Assembly (NCBI RefSeq): GCF_004522175.1
Contig: NZ_SDEB01000003.1
Location: 167,867-231,866 of the forward strand
Direction of reading: 5' to 3'
DNA length: 64,000 bases
Origin: Paracoccus ravus
GTDB lineage: Bacteria > Pseudomonadota > Alphaproteobacteria > Rhodobacterales > Rhodobacteraceae
Part shown: positions 44,788 through 53,642 of the stretch, in pieces
Layout of the letters: each line of letters starts with the position of its first letter
Numbering within the stretch: the first letter of the stretch is position 1
Position numbers and translations under genes: made by a program
Notes under the pieces: generated by a model
Told to the model about the DNA's origin: nothing
Databases searched by the model: none
What the model saw: the letters and a program-made list of their open reading frames with translations, nothing else

Positions 44788-45615
44788 GTGACCCTGCTTT
44801 CAATTATTGAACGCAATCCGTTGATCTTTGTCGGCGGATTGTTGCTGGGGCTGATCGTCTTCTTTGAATTGGGGCTGCTGATCGGTCGGCACCGTCGCAA
44901 AATCATCGGCGAGGGCGCGGATGAGGGTGCGACGCTTGTCGTCGGCAGCGTGCTGAGCCTGCTGGCCTTCGTGCTGGCTCTGAACCTCTCGAATGCGACA
45001 TCCCGGCAAGAGACACGGATGAATTCCGGCCTCGAAGAGGTCAATGCCATCGGCACCGCCCTGATGCAGGCCGAAGCCGTTGGCGGCGCGCAGGCCGGTC
45101 CCATCACCGAGGACCTCAAGGCTTATCTTGCCCTGCGTTATCGCTTCATCCGCGCCGAGCCTCATTCGGCAGAACTGGCCGAGGTGACGGCGGCTACGGA
45201 CCAATTGCAGGCACGGATCTGGACCAGTCTGGAACAGCGAGTCGCGGAAAGTCCGACGCCACCGGTCACTTCATTGATGAATGCGTTGAACAATGCCTTC
45301 GACGCGACGACGCGGGTGCGGCTTGCGATGGGCTACAAGCTGCCCGCGCAGCTGGTTCTGCTGCTGCTGGTGATGAGCATATTGGGCGGCGCGACGGTCG
45401 GCTATCAATTCGGTCTGACCAATCGCAAGGGCCAGTTGGCGGGAATCGTGCTGTCGATTTTATGGTCCACGATCGTGACGGCGATCATTGATATCGGGTC
45501 CGGCCGGATCTGGACCTTTCGCACCGATGCGCGGGCCTATGTCTGGGCGATGGAGGGGTTCGACATCGCAGATCAGCCAGTCGTCACCGATTCCGTAAGA
45601 CCAGCCAATCCGTGA
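44788..45615 (+). CDS. Four-helix membrane protein of unknown function (DUF4239-like)
   Basis: A 275-residue membrane protein. Two helices at the N-terminus (IFVGGLLLGLIVFFELGLLI and ATLVVGSVLSLLAFVLALNL) and two at the C-terminus (LVLLLLVMSILGGATVGYQF and GIVLSILWSTIVTAIIDIG) flank a soluble helical middle of about 115 residues. The layout resembles bestrophin-like DUF4239 proteins. A GTG at 44788 with GAGG upstream is preferred over a TTG at 44728. The 3' end overlaps the convergent hydrolase gene by 32 bases. No function can be assigned. Confidence 0.75.
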   Translation: MTLLSIIERNPLIFVGGLLLGLIVFFELGLLIGRHRRKIIGEGADEGATLVVGSVLSLLAFVLALNLSNATSRQETRMNSGLEEVNAIGTALMQAEAVGGAQAGPITEDLKAYLALRYRFIRAEPHSAELAEVTAATDQLQARIWTSLEQRVAESPTPPVTSLMNALNNAFDATTRVRLAMGYKLPAQLVLLLLVMSILGGATVGYQFGLTNRKGQLAGIVLSILWSTIVTAIIDIGSGRIWTFRTDARAYVWAMEGFDIADQPVVTDSVRPANP

Positions 45616-46312
45616 TGAGCTCGCGGTGACGTGCGCCGTCAAAGGACGGAAAATGCCCGCCATGGACGACCCGCACCGGCAAGGCCAGCAACCGCCGCAT
45701 CGACGCGATATAATCGGCGGCGTCGGAATGGTAACAATCCTCGATCAGCGGCCCGTCATAGAGGATATCGCCCGAGATCAGCACTCCGCTGGACTCTTCC
45801 CAAAGCGCAATACCGCCGGGGGAATGGCCGGGCGTGTGGATCACCTCGAAGCTGCGGTCGCCCAGATCGATGAGATCGCCATCGGCCAGAAGCCGCGTCG
45901 CGGGGGCGGGCGTGACGCCATAGCTTTGCGAGCAGTAGGGCGCGGGCGGCAGGGCGTCGAATATGTTATCGGTCACGTAGGGATCGGCCAGCGTTGCGGC
46001 CCGCGAGGGTGCGGCGAGGATATCGGCCTCGGCCGCGTGGCAGAGGCGGCAGTCGAATTCATGATGGCAGCCGACATGGTCGAAATGGGTATGGCTGGCC
46101 ACGGCGTCCAGGGGCTTTTCGGTGACCAGCGGCACCCATTGCCGCAGGCTGACCACGCCCATGCCGCTATCGACCAGCATGTCGCGGTCGCGGCCGCGCA
46201 CATGCCATATATTGCAGCGATAGAATTCGCGGATATGGGGCTCGTCGATCCAAGTGATATCGTCGCCGACCCGCCGGGTCCGATACCAGTCCTGCGGCGG
46301 GATGCGTCTCAT
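45584..46312 (-). CDS. Metallo-beta-lactamase-fold hydrolase
   Basis: A 242-residue MBL-fold protein. The zinc ligands are visible: HTHFDH (near residue 72), the later HTPGHSPGGIALW, the Asp in LISGDILYDGP and the final His in VHGGHFPSF. The fold covers glyoxalase II-like and lactonase enzymes. Its ATG overlaps the stop of the ABC ATPase gene, so it belongs to the polyamine-type transporter operon; a hydrolysis step on the imported compound is plausible. The substrate is unknown. Confidence 0.9.
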   Translation of the reverse strand: MRRIPPQDWYRTRRVGDDITWIDEPHIREFYRCNIWHVRGRDRDMLVDSGMGVVSLRQWVPLVTEKPLDAVASHTHFDHVGCHHEFDCRLCHAAEADILAAPSRAATLADPYVTDNIFDALPPAPYCSQSYGVTPAPATRLLADGDLIDLGDRSFEVIHTPGHSPGGIALWEESSGVLISGDILYDGPLIEDCYHSDAADYIASMRRLLALPVRVVHGGHFPSFDGARHRELITDWLVLRNR

Positions 46313-47340
46313 GCGGGTTCCTCGGGCAGGATCACGGCATTGCTGGCATAAAGCGGCAGTTCTGCGCCGGGTTGCGGCTGCGCGCCCTGCGCCAGATGCG
46401 CGACCAGCCGCAGATCGGGCGCGGCCAGCGGCTGGAAATGGCAGCGGTGATGCATGCCGAAAAAGGCGGATTCCACCAGCCGCGCCGGGCCGAGCGGCAA
46501 TTCCCCGGCAAGCCCGATGCTTTCGGGACGCAGGCACAGGACGCCGCGCGCGCCCTCCATCGCAAGCGGCAGGGGGCCGAGGGGGGTCTCGACGCCCTGC
46601 GCCCCGGCGCGGGCCGGAATGCGGTTCATCTCGCCCATGAAACCGGCTGAGAACAGGCTTTGTGGGCGCAGATAGACCTCTTCTGGCGTGCCGCAATGCT
46701 CGATCCTGCCGTGATTCATCACCACGATACGGTCGGCGACGGCCATGGCCTCTTCCTGATCATGGGTGACATGGACGAAGGTCGTGCCGAGGCGGCGCTG
46801 GATCGCCTTCAACTCCTCCTGCATCTGGCGGCGCAGCTTCAGGTCGAGCGCGCCGAGCGGCTCGTCGAGCAGCAGCACCTCGGGCGAGACGGCAAGCGCA
46901 CGGGCCAGCGCCACCCGCTGCCGTTGGCCGCCCGACAATTCATGCGGGCGGCGCGCGGCCTTGTCGCCAAGGCCGACCATGTCGAGCATCTCCTGCGCGC
47001 GGTCGCGGCGGGGGCCGCGCCCGATTCCGCGCATCCTGAGGCCGAAGCCCACATTGTCGAGCAGGCTCATATGCGGAAACAGCGCGTAATCCTGGAACAT
47101 GGTCGTGGTCGGGCGCTCGCGCGGCGGGACATGGGTCATGTCCTTGCCGCCGATCAGAATCCGCCCCTCGGTCGGGGTGACGAAACCGCCGAGGATCGAG
47201 AGCAGCGTGGTCTTGCCGCAGCCCGAGGGACCGAGCAGCACGATGAACTCGCCCGCCGCGATCTTCAGGTCTATCTGATGCAGCGCGGTGAACTTGCCGA
47301 AACGGTGACGGACGGAATCGAAATGGACATCGGCGGTCAT
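46309..47340 (-). CDS. ABC transporter ATP-binding protein (PotA-like)
   Basis: A 343-residue ATPase. Walker A GPSGCGKTT, Q-loop TMFQDYALFPHMSLLDN, signature LSGGQRQRVALARALA, Walker B VLLLDEPLGALDLKLR and H-loop VTHDQEEAMAVA are followed by a C-terminal TOBE regulatory domain (about residues 240-343). This is the spermidine/putrescine subfamily. It overlaps the permease gene upstream by 4 bases and the hydrolase gene downstream by ATGA. Confidence 0.94.
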   Translation of the reverse strand: MTADVHFDSVRHRFGKFTALHQIDLKIAAGEFIVLLGPSGCGKTTLLSILGGFVTPTEGRILIGGKDMTHVPPRERPTTTMFQDYALFPHMSLLDNVGFGLRMRGIGRGPRRDRAQEMLDMVGLGDKAARRPHELSGGQRQRVALARALAVSPEVLLLDEPLGALDLKLRRQMQEELKAIQRRLGTTFVHVTHDQEEAMAVADRIVVMNHGRIEHCGTPEEVYLRPQSLFSAGFMGEMNRIPARAGAQGVETPLGPLPLAMEGARGVLCLRPESIGLAGELPLGPARLVESAFFGMHHRCHFQPLAAPDLRLVAHLAQGAQPQPGAELPLYASNAVILPEEPA

Positions 47341-48107
47341 GGCCGGGACTTTCTGAACAGGGTGAATTCAAGCGCCAGCAGGATGGCGACCGAGACGAGG
47401 AACACCAGCGAGCCGATGGCATTGGTCGCGGGCGAGAGGCCCGAGCGCAGCATGGACCAGATCTCGACCGGCAAGGTGACCTCGAAGCGGGTCAGCAGGA
47501 AGGCGATGATGAACTCGTCCCAGCTGAAGGTCACCGACAGGAAGAAGGCCGCGGCCAGCGCCGGGGCCAGCGTCGGCGCCGAGACCAGCGCCAGTACCTG
47601 CCATTCCCGCGCGCCGAGATCGCGCGCGGCGCGCAGGGCGCTGCGCTGGTGCTCGCCCATCGCGGCATAGATGATCGAGAAGCAGAGCGGCAGGTTGATC
47701 ACCACATGCCCGATCCCGGTCGCGAAAAGCGAGGGCCGCACCCCGGTCGCATTGAAGACCTGCAAGAGCCCCAGCGCGATGATGAGGTAGCTGACCGTCA
47801 GCGGGGCGATCAGCAGGCCGCGCATCAAAGCCGAGCCGGGCAGAACCGCCCGCGCCAGACCCGAGGCCGCGAGGAAGCCCAAGAGCAAGGCCATGGCAGA
47901 AGAACCGAAGGCCACGAGGAAGCTGTGCCACAAGGCGGCCATCAAATCGCGGTCGGCCAGAACCTTGGCATACCATTCTAGCGTGACGCCCTTGAGGGGC
48001 GGGACCGGCAGGCGACCGTCCTGAAACGAGAAGGCCACCAGTGCCAGCACCGGCAGCAGGATGAAAAGAAACATCAGGCCGAGATAGGCCCATGAAAGAA
48101 AACGCAT
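47337..48107 (-). CDS. ABC transporter permease (PotC-like)
   Basis: A 256-residue permease with about six helices, starting MRFLSWAYLGLMFLFILLPV. The family EAA loop is RAARDLGAREWQVLALVSAPT. It is the second permease of the polyamine-type importer. Its ATG overlaps the stop of the PotB-like gene. A long open frame runs upstream of it in the same phase but is only a shadow of the PotB-like gene. Confidence 0.93.
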   Translation of the reverse strand: MRFLSWAYLGLMFLFILLPVLALVAFSFQDGRLPVPPLKGVTLEWYAKVLADRDLMAALWHSFLVAFGSSAMALLLGFLAASGLARAVLPGSALMRGLLIAPLTVSYLIIALGLLQVFNATGVRPSLFATGIGHVVINLPLCFSIIYAAMGEHQRSALRAARDLGAREWQVLALVSAPTLAPALAAAFFLSVTFSWDEFIIAFLLTRFEVTLPVEIWSMLRSGLSPATNAIGSLVFLVSVAILLALEFTLFRKSRP

Positions 48108-48961
48108 CAGACCCGCTCCATCCTGAGCCAGCGCGCGCAGGCGGCATAGGCCAGCGTGACCAGCACCATCAGCACCACCGCGAGCGCCGAGGCCATCGGG
48201 TAATCCCCGCGCCGCCCCAGTTGCAGCATGATGAGCTGCGGCAGGGTCAGTTCCGAATTCCCGCCGAGGATCTGCGGGGTGATGTAGTCGCCGATGCACA
48301 GGACGAAGGTCAGGAAGGCCCCCGTGACCATGCCGGGCAGGGTCAGGGGCAGGATGACCAGCCGGATCACCTGCCAGCGCGACGCGCCCAGATCCTCTGC
48401 CGCGCGGGCATAGTTCGGCGGAAGTTGCACGAGGTTCGAATAGATCGTCAGCGTCAGCAGCATGGTGAAGAAATGCACGAAGCCGATGATCGTGGCGCTG
48501 CGCGTCGCCATGATCTGGATCGGCGCCTCCAGCAGGCCCGCGCCGATCAGGCTTTGCATGATCAGCCCGTTCTCGCCCAGCACCAGCGCCCAAGAATAGG
48601 AGCGCACGACATATGAGGTCCAGAAGGGCAGGACGGCCAGCAGCAGCGCCAGCCTGCGCCATTTCTCGGGGACGCGGGTCGCGATGATCCAGGCCAGCGG
48701 CCAGGCTAGGATCACCGAGATCACCGTGACCACCGCCGAGATCTGCAGCGAGACCCAGATCCCGCGCCGCAGCGAGGGATCGGTGAAGATGCGCTGGTAA
48801 TTCTCGAGCCCCGGCCCGCTGACCACCTCGCGGCCTTCGAGATGCGAGAGGCTCATCCAGATCATCGCGAGGAAGGGCAGCAGGAAAAACGCGAGGGTCC
48901 AGAGCATTGCGGGGGCGACCAAGGCCGCCCCCTGTCTGCGTTCGATACGCTCGATGCTCAT
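48107..48961 (-). CDS. ABC transporter permease (PotB-like)
   Basis: A 284-residue permease with about six helices. It begins MSIERIERRQGAALVAPAML and has the EAA loop RAAEDLGASRWQVIRLVILP. It lies 5 bases after the binding-protein gene and overlaps the PotC-like gene by 3 bases at its end. It pairs with the PotC-like subunit to form the channel. Confidence 0.93.
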   Translation of the reverse strand: MSIERIERRQGAALVAPAMLWTLAFFLLPFLAMIWMSLSHLEGREVVSGPGLENYQRIFTDPSLRRGIWVSLQISAVVTVISVILAWPLAWIIATRVPEKWRRLALLLAVLPFWTSYVVRSYSWALVLGENGLIMQSLIGAGLLEAPIQIMATRSATIIGFVHFFTMLLTLTIYSNLVQLPPNYARAAEDLGASRWQVIRLVILPLTLPGMVTGAFLTFVLCIGDYITPQILGGNSELTLPQLIMLQLGRRGDYPMASALAVVLMVLVTLAYAACARWLRMERV

Positions 48962-48966
48962 GGCGC

Positions 48967-50019
48967 TTAGTTCTGCAGCATGTCGGTCCAGAGATCCTGC
49001 ATTGCCGCGTCATCCTCGGCGCTGGGGATCGGGTAGAGCTGGGCGCGCTTCAGGTATTCGGCCTGCTCGTCCCAGCGCAGCACCGCCTTCTGCTCGGCGC
49101 TCAGGTGCTCGCCGGCCTTGGCATTCGCGGGCATGCCCCAGTAGCAGGACGAGGTCGCGAGCCGCGCCTGCCCCTCGGGCGAGGTCACGTATTTCACGAA
49201 TTCCAGCGCCAGTTCCGGCTGTCCGGAATCCTTCAACACGGCAAGGGATTGCGCCCAGAGCGCCGCGCCCTCGGTCGGGATGGTCCAGTCCAGATTGGGG
49301 TTCTCGGCATGCAGCGTCGCGGTCAGAAACTCGCCGCCGCCCAGCAGGATATCGACCTCGCCCGTGGCCAAAGCGGTCTGGCTGCCGACGACATCGGCGA
49401 CCAGCTTGGTGTTCTTTTTCAGCGCCATCAGCGGATCGCGCAGCGTCTCGATCTTCTCCGCGCCAAGTGCGCTGGTCGGAACACCCTGCGCGATCCCGAC
49501 CAGCCCCAGCATCGGCAGGTAATAATCATAAAGACCTATGCGACCGGCATATTTCTCCGACCACAAGGCCTTCAGGCTGGCCATGTCGGCGGGTTCTACC
49601 TTGGTCTTGTCATAGGCAATGGTGTTATAGCCGAACTTGTCGGTCACGGCATAGATGACGCTGTCGCGGCTGTTATGCGATTCCATGACCAGTTCGGGAA
49701 AGAAATCGGCCGTCGGAAGCGCGTCAGCGGGCAGGGGGGCCAAAATGCCCCGGTCGACCGCACGCCCGACATCGACGGCGTCGATCACCATCACGTCCCA
49801 ATCTCCGGGGCGGGACTGCTCGAGGATCGTCAGAGCCTCGGCCGTACCCTGGTATTCCTTGATGTTGACCTTGACATCATGGGCTTTTTCAAAGGGTTCG
49901 AGCAAGGCGGGATCGCCATGATCGCACCAGATCAGAGCATTGAGTTCTTGGGCGGCCTGGGCCGAGACGGGGACGAGCGCGGTCGCAAGCAAGATGGCGG
50001 CGCGGGCGGTTTTCTTCAT
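48967..50019 (-). CDS. ABC transporter substrate-binding protein (PotD/PotF-like)
   Basis: A 350-residue periplasmic protein. A Sec signal (about residues 1-22, ending VSAQAA) precedes ELNALIWCDHGDPALLEPFE. The segments GDWDVMVIDAVDVG and TDKFGYNTIAYD fit extracellular-binding proteins of the spermidine/putrescine family. AGGAGAG lies about 9 bases before the ATG at 50019; the frame extends upstream to 50499 as a shadow. It leads the operon binding protein - permease - permease - ATPase - hydrolase and diverges from a TetR gene. The ligand is unproved. Confidence 0.9.
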   Translation of the reverse strand: MKKTARAAILLATALVPVSAQAAQELNALIWCDHGDPALLEPFEKAHDVKVNIKEYQGTAEALTILEQSRPGDWDVMVIDAVDVGRAVDRGILAPLPADALPTADFFPELVMESHNSRDSVIYAVTDKFGYNTIAYDKTKVEPADMASLKALWSEKYAGRIGLYDYYLPMLGLVGIAQGVPTSALGAEKIETLRDPLMALKKNTKLVADVVGSQTALATGEVDILLGGGEFLTATLHAENPNLDWTIPTEGAALWAQSLAVLKDSGQPELALEFVKYVTSPEGQARLATSSCYWGMPANAKAGEHLSAEQKAVLRWDEQAEYLKRAQLYPIPSAEDDAAMQDLWTDMLQN

Positions 50020-50132
50020 CGTCGTCAACTCTCCTGTCGGGAAAAAGGGCAACCTCTGCGGGGGCCTTGGAAAAAAGTTGAATGAGTTCATTTTTACAGT
50101 CAATGATAATTTAACGGAAAGACGGGGTCGGG
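50020..50132. promoter_or_regulatory. Divergent tetR / polyamine-type ABC promoter with small dyad
   Basis: This AT-rich 113-base gap contains TGAA-TGAG-TTCA (50079-50090), a short inverted repeat, flanked by runs of A and T, and a GATAAT hexamer near 50109-50114 on the + strand. It is a plausible binding place for the adjacent TetR protein. Confidence 0.45.
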
Positions 50133-50816
50133 ATGGCAGGGCTGCGCGAAAGGCAGAAGGCGGATCGAAAAAGGCGAATTCTCGCGGCCGCCAGCGCACT
50201 CTTTGGGCAGATGGGATTCGATGCCGCGCGGATCGATGCGATTGCGCAACGTGCCGAGGTTTCGGTCGGAACCTTCTACAATTACTTTGAGAACAAGGCC
50301 GATCTGCTTCTGGCAATCGTCTCGATGGAGGTCGAAGAAGTGCTTGCGCAGGGCGAAGAGGTGCTAATTGCCCCGCCGGAAACCGCGCTTGGGGCTTTCG
50401 AAACATTGATCCACGGCTACTATGACCACTCGCTGATCTATCTGACCAAGCGCATGTGGCGGCAGGCGATGGCCATCTCGATCCAGCAGCCCGAGGCACC
50501 GTTCTCGCGGCGCTATCGTGAACTTGACGCGGCGCTGGCGTCGCAGGTTCGCCGTCTCATCGCCGTGCTCCAGGCGCGGGGCGATATCCGCCCATCGCTG
50601 GACAGCGCGGCGTTGGGGGGCTTGGTCTTCAACGACCTGAACGCGCTTTTCACCGAATTTGCGCTGGACGAAGGGCAGAGCCTGGAAAGGTTGCACCAGC
50701 GGCTTCGCGCCCAACTCGTCACCGTCACCAGCCTGATCGCCAGTGAAGAACCAGAGCGGCGGCATGAACCCGCCGAAGGCATGCAAGCCGGGATTGTAAT
50801 TGCGCCCCGGGGCTGA
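50133..50816 (+). CDS. TetR-family transcriptional regulator
   Basis: A 227-residue regulator. The N-terminal helix-turn-helix (about residues 12-58) includes AASALFGQMGFDAARIDAIA and VSVGTFYNYFENKADLL, and a helical effector domain follows. It diverges from the polyamine-type ABC operon, which it probably represses. The gene is followed closely by minC on the same strand; no strong terminator is visible between them. Confidence 0.9.
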   Translation: MAGLRERQKADRKRRILAAASALFGQMGFDAARIDAIAQRAEVSVGTFYNYFENKADLLLAIVSMEVEEVLAQGEEVLIAPPETALGAFETLIHGYYDHSLIYLTKRMWRQAMAISIQQPEAPFSRRYRELDAALASQVRRLIAVLQARGDIRPSLDSAALGGLVFNDLNALFTEFALDEGQSLERLHQRLRAQLVTVTSLIASEEPERRHEPAEGMQAGIVIAPRG

Positions 50817-50888
50817 GACATATTAAATGTCTCAGAGCCAGACGCGCGCCACAGAAGCGTGCGCCAAGAAACCGAGCAGGAACAGGGC

Positions 50889-51647
50889 GTGCAGGCACCA
50901 AAAGCGGATGAGCGCGAAGGCGCGACGGTCAAGCCGATCCAGATCCGAGGCCGCTCGTTGACAGCGGTTGCGCTGCATCTGGAGGGCGCGGCGGATGCCA
51001 ATTTCTACAATGCGCTGGATGCGAAGCTGCGGCAAACGCCGCTGTTTTTCGAGAATGCGCCGCTGGTCATCGATCTTGAACACAGTTCGGTCGCCAGCCC
51101 CGAGGCGATTTCCGCGCTGGTCGCCGAATTGCGCCGGCGGCGTCTGTCGGTCTTTGCCGCGCAGAATGCCACCGCAGAGCAGGCATCGGCGGCACTTGCT
51201 GCGGGCCTGATCGTCCTGCCCGGAGGGCGGGATGTCCCGATCGAACGTGTGAGCCGGTCTCCGGCCAGATCCGCTCGCCCGGTCAAGCTGCTCGCAGCCG
51301 AACCCGAGCCGCCGCCTGCTGCTACTAAGCTGATCACCCAGCCCGTGCGTTCCGGCCAGACCGTCTTTGCCGATCGCGGCGATCTGGTGGTGATCGGCTC
51401 GGTCAGTTCGGGGGCAGAGGTCATCGCCACCGGCAATATCCATATCTATGGCCGACTGCGCGGCCGCGCGCTCGCTGGCGTGAATGGCGATGGCGCGGCG
51501 CGGATCTTTTGCCATGCGCTTGATGCGGAGTTGCTGGCGATCGCGGGGCTTTACCGCACCAGTGAAACATTGGGTCCCGATACCCCAAGGCAGAACGTGC
51601 AGATCTATCTCGAAGGCGAGAAGCTCTGCGTGGAATCCCTGAAGTAA
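50889..51647 (+). CDS. minC: Septum site-determining protein MinC
   Basis: A 252-residue division inhibitor that blocks FtsZ polymerisation away from mid-cell. The N-terminal domain ([17 protein letters not shown]...) and the C-terminal MinC beta-helix ([39 protein letters not shown]) are joined by a proline-rich linker ([10 protein letters not shown]). Start choice is uncertain: a GTG at 50889 with AGGAACAGGG upstream is preferred over a GTG at 50859. It is followed by minD and minE. Confidence 0.9.
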   Translation: MQAPKADEREGATVKPIQIRGRSLTAVALHLEGAADANFYNALDAKLRQTPLFFENAPLVIDLEHSSVASPEAISALVAELRRRRLSVFAAQNATAEQASAALAAGLIVLPGGRDVPIERVSRSPARSARPVKLLAAEPEPPPAATKLITQPVRSGQTVFADRGDLVVIGSVSSGAEVIATGNIHIYGRLRGRALAGVNGDGAARIFCHALDAELLAIAGLYRTSETLGPDTPRQNVQIYLEGEKLCVESLK

Positions 51648-51670
51648 CGTCACATCGAAAGGAAGCGTTC

Positions 51671-52489
51671 GTGAGCAAGGTCATCGTAGTCACTTCCGGC
51701 AAGGGCGGTGTGGGCAAGACCACCTCTTCTGCCGCAATCAGCGCCGGGCTCGCGATGCGCGGGCATAAGACGGTCGTCGTCGATTTCGACGTGGGGCTGC
51801 GCAATCTCGACATGATCATGGGTTGCGAGCGCCGGGTCGTGTTCGATTTCATCAATGTGATCCAGGGCGACGCCAAGCTGAAACAGGCGCTGATCAAGGA
51901 CCGGCGGCTCGAGAATCTCTTCGTGCTGCCGACCTCGCAGACCCGCGACAAGGACGCTCTCACGCAGGATGGCGTCAAGGCCGTGCTCGACGAGTTGCGC
52001 CAGGAATTCGACTACATCATCTGCGACAGCCCGGCAGGTATCGAGCGCGGCGCGCATCTGGCGATGTATTTTGCCGATGAGGCCGTCGTCGTCACCAATC
52101 CCGAAGTGTCGTCGGTCCGCGACAGCGACCGGGTTCTGGGGCTGTTGAACAGCAAGACCTATCTTGCCGAAAAGGCGGATGGGCGCGCGGTCAAGGCGCA
52201 ATTGCTGCTGACGCGCTTTGATCCTCAGCGCGTCGCTGGCGGCGAGATGATGAGCGTCGAGGACGTGCTCGAGATCCTGGCAATTCCGCTATTGGGCATC
52301 ATCCCGGAAAGCACCACGGTTTTGCGCGCCTCGAATGTCGGCATGCCGGTCGTGCTGGACGACAAATCTCCTGCCGGTCGGGCCTATGAGGACGCAGTTG
52401 GCCGCCTTGTCGGCGAGCAGATCGAGATGCGGATCAACCCGGCCGAAAAGCGGGGCTTCCTTCAGCGTCTCTTGAAACGGACGGCATGA
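51671..52489 (+). CDS. minD: Septum site-determining ATPase MinD
   Basis: A 272-residue membrane-cycling ATPase. The deviant Walker A is GKGGVGKTTSSAA, followed by VVDFDVGLRNLDMIMG and CDSPAGIERGA, and the C-terminal amphipathic tail is KRGFLQRLLKR, which binds membrane. It recruits MinC and is released by MinE. A GTG start with GGAAG upstream lies 23 bases after minC. Its stop overlaps the minE ATG. Confidence 0.97.
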   Translation: MSKVIVVTSGKGGVGKTTSSAAISAGLAMRGHKTVVVDFDVGLRNLDMIMGCERRVVFDFINVIQGDAKLKQALIKDRRLENLFVLPTSQTRDKDALTQDGVKAVLDELRQEFDYIICDSPAGIERGAHLAMYFADEAVVVTNPEVSSVRDSDRVLGLLNSKTYLAEKADGRAVKAQLLLTRFDPQRVAGGEMMSVEDVLEILAIPLLGIIPESTTVLRASNVGMPVVLDDKSPAGRAYEDAVGRLVGEQIEMRINPAEKRGFLQRLLKRTA

Positions 52490-52767
52490 CCATGTTCGGC
52501 ATCAGTTTCCGCCCTCGCAAGGCCAGCCCGGCCCAGACCGCCAAGGAGCGGTTGCAAATCCTGCTCGCGCATGAGCGCGCCGGCGGGACGAGTTCCGATT
52601 TTCTGCCGCTGCTGCAGCGCGACATTCTCGAAGTCGTTCGCCGGCATATGGAGATCAGCCAGGATTCCGTCGAAGTCACCCTGGAACGCGGTGAGGAACT
52701 GAGCAGCCTCGAAATCAACATCGAATTGCCCGGAGCCAGCAAACTTCGCGGGAGGCCAGCCACCTGA
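52486..52767 (+). CDS. minE: Cell division topological specificity factor MinE
   Basis: A 93-residue protein. The N-terminal amphipathic stretch (MTMFGISFRPRKASPAQTAK) and the anti-MinCD helix with AKERLQILLAHERAG are followed by the dimerisation domain (LPLLQRDILEVVRRHMEI). It stimulates MinD ATPase activity to set pole-to-pole oscillation. It overlaps minD by ATGA. Confidence 0.96.
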   Translation: MTMFGISFRPRKASPAQTAKERLQILLAHERAGGTSSDFLPLLQRDILEVVRRHMEISQDSVEVTLERGEELSSLEINIELPGASKLRGRPAT

Positions 52768-52918
52768 TTGCGGAGCCTTTGACGGTTCTTGCGGGCTGGG
52801 CAGCTTGTCGGCCTTGACCGATACGCCGGTGACGCAAGTACCGATCTTACTGGATTTAACTGGCAGTTTCTCTGGAATGCCCTTGGCATGATGTCCTGAT
52901 GCAGTTCAGGAGCCTGCC

Positions 52919-53540
52919 ATGATGCGCGCCTTCAGAAACTTGCCGCCTGACGAGCGGCGCAGGATTGCCACTCTTCGGCAGGCTAGACGCCGAGATCGTT
53001 CGGCGATACGGCCTGAGTTCAAGTGCAACTGGTGGCACGATTGCGATGTGCCGCAATCGGACGGTTACTGGCATTTCAGTGCGCAAGTGCTGGCGGCGCA
53101 TATTCGAACCGCTTCCGGATCTGAGCGAAGCTGGTCCTTGATCGCTCCGCACAAGCTCAGCCGTGAAACGATCTACCAGTATCGTGTATCCCGGCTCCGG
53201 CCGGGCCGCCGAACTGGCAGGGCTTCTCCCGGAACGGACCCCGCTCTGCTGGCAAGCTGCGGAGGCGTGCTCCGGGCGACGCCAATGTCGCGAAGCTGAT
53301 CAAAAGAAGGGCTGCAAGATAGTCTTGATGCGCAATGTGGGCCGTGAATCCCGCCCCATCATGGACCCATTGTCGATAAATGTCCCCATGCCCGGCCGAG
53401 GCGCGCCGCTCGGCCATCTGCGACCGCCGCCGAGAAGACGTCTCCCTGCGGGAGATCGAGAACGGCAAGGGCATGAAGTCTGGTGTCTGCGACCCTTCAG
53501 CGCCGCATCGACCTGTTCCGCCTGCCGAGCATGACGCGCC
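52919..53540 (+). pseudogene. Decayed IS30-family transposase
   Basis: Pieces of one IS30-type transposase appear in order but in different frames. LPPDERRRIATLRQA and NWWHDCDVPQSDGYWHFSAQ match the N-terminal region (helix-turn-helix and following segment). SRETIYQY, then GRAAELAGLLPERTP, then PAEARRSAICDR and REIENGKGMKSGVCDPSAP match the middle and catalytic-core part. At least two frameshifts are needed and the C-terminus is missing. Terminal repeats were not identified. The gap 52768-52918 holds nothing else I can support. Confidence 0.7.
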
Positions 53541-53563
53541 ACATTTTGTCGCAGATCAGAAAA

Positions 53564-53588
53564 CGGCGCCGTCACAAGGACGGCGCCG
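53564..53588 (-). terminator. Intrinsic terminator of the sugar-acid TRAP operon
   Basis: A perfect 10-bp stem (CGGCGCCGTC / GACGGCGCCG) with a 5-base loop, 54 bases after the binding-protein stop on the - strand and followed by TTTT. It is the clearest rho-independent terminator in the window. Confidence 0.85.
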
Positions 53589-53642
53589 GAAGAGAGCCGT
53601 GCTGCCAGAAAGACAGCGCGGCGAAGTGGCTCAGTACCGGCC

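Noticed and set aside
47337..49013. A 558-residue frame that would fuse two permeases.
   Set aside because: The upstream half is a different-frame shadow of the PotB-like gene; the true PotC-like gene begins at 48107 with an ATGA overlap.
52768..52918. A possible small RNA or gene between minE and the IS30 remnant.
   Set aside because: No start with a ribosome site, no clear hairpin plus U-run and no promoter that I could defend.
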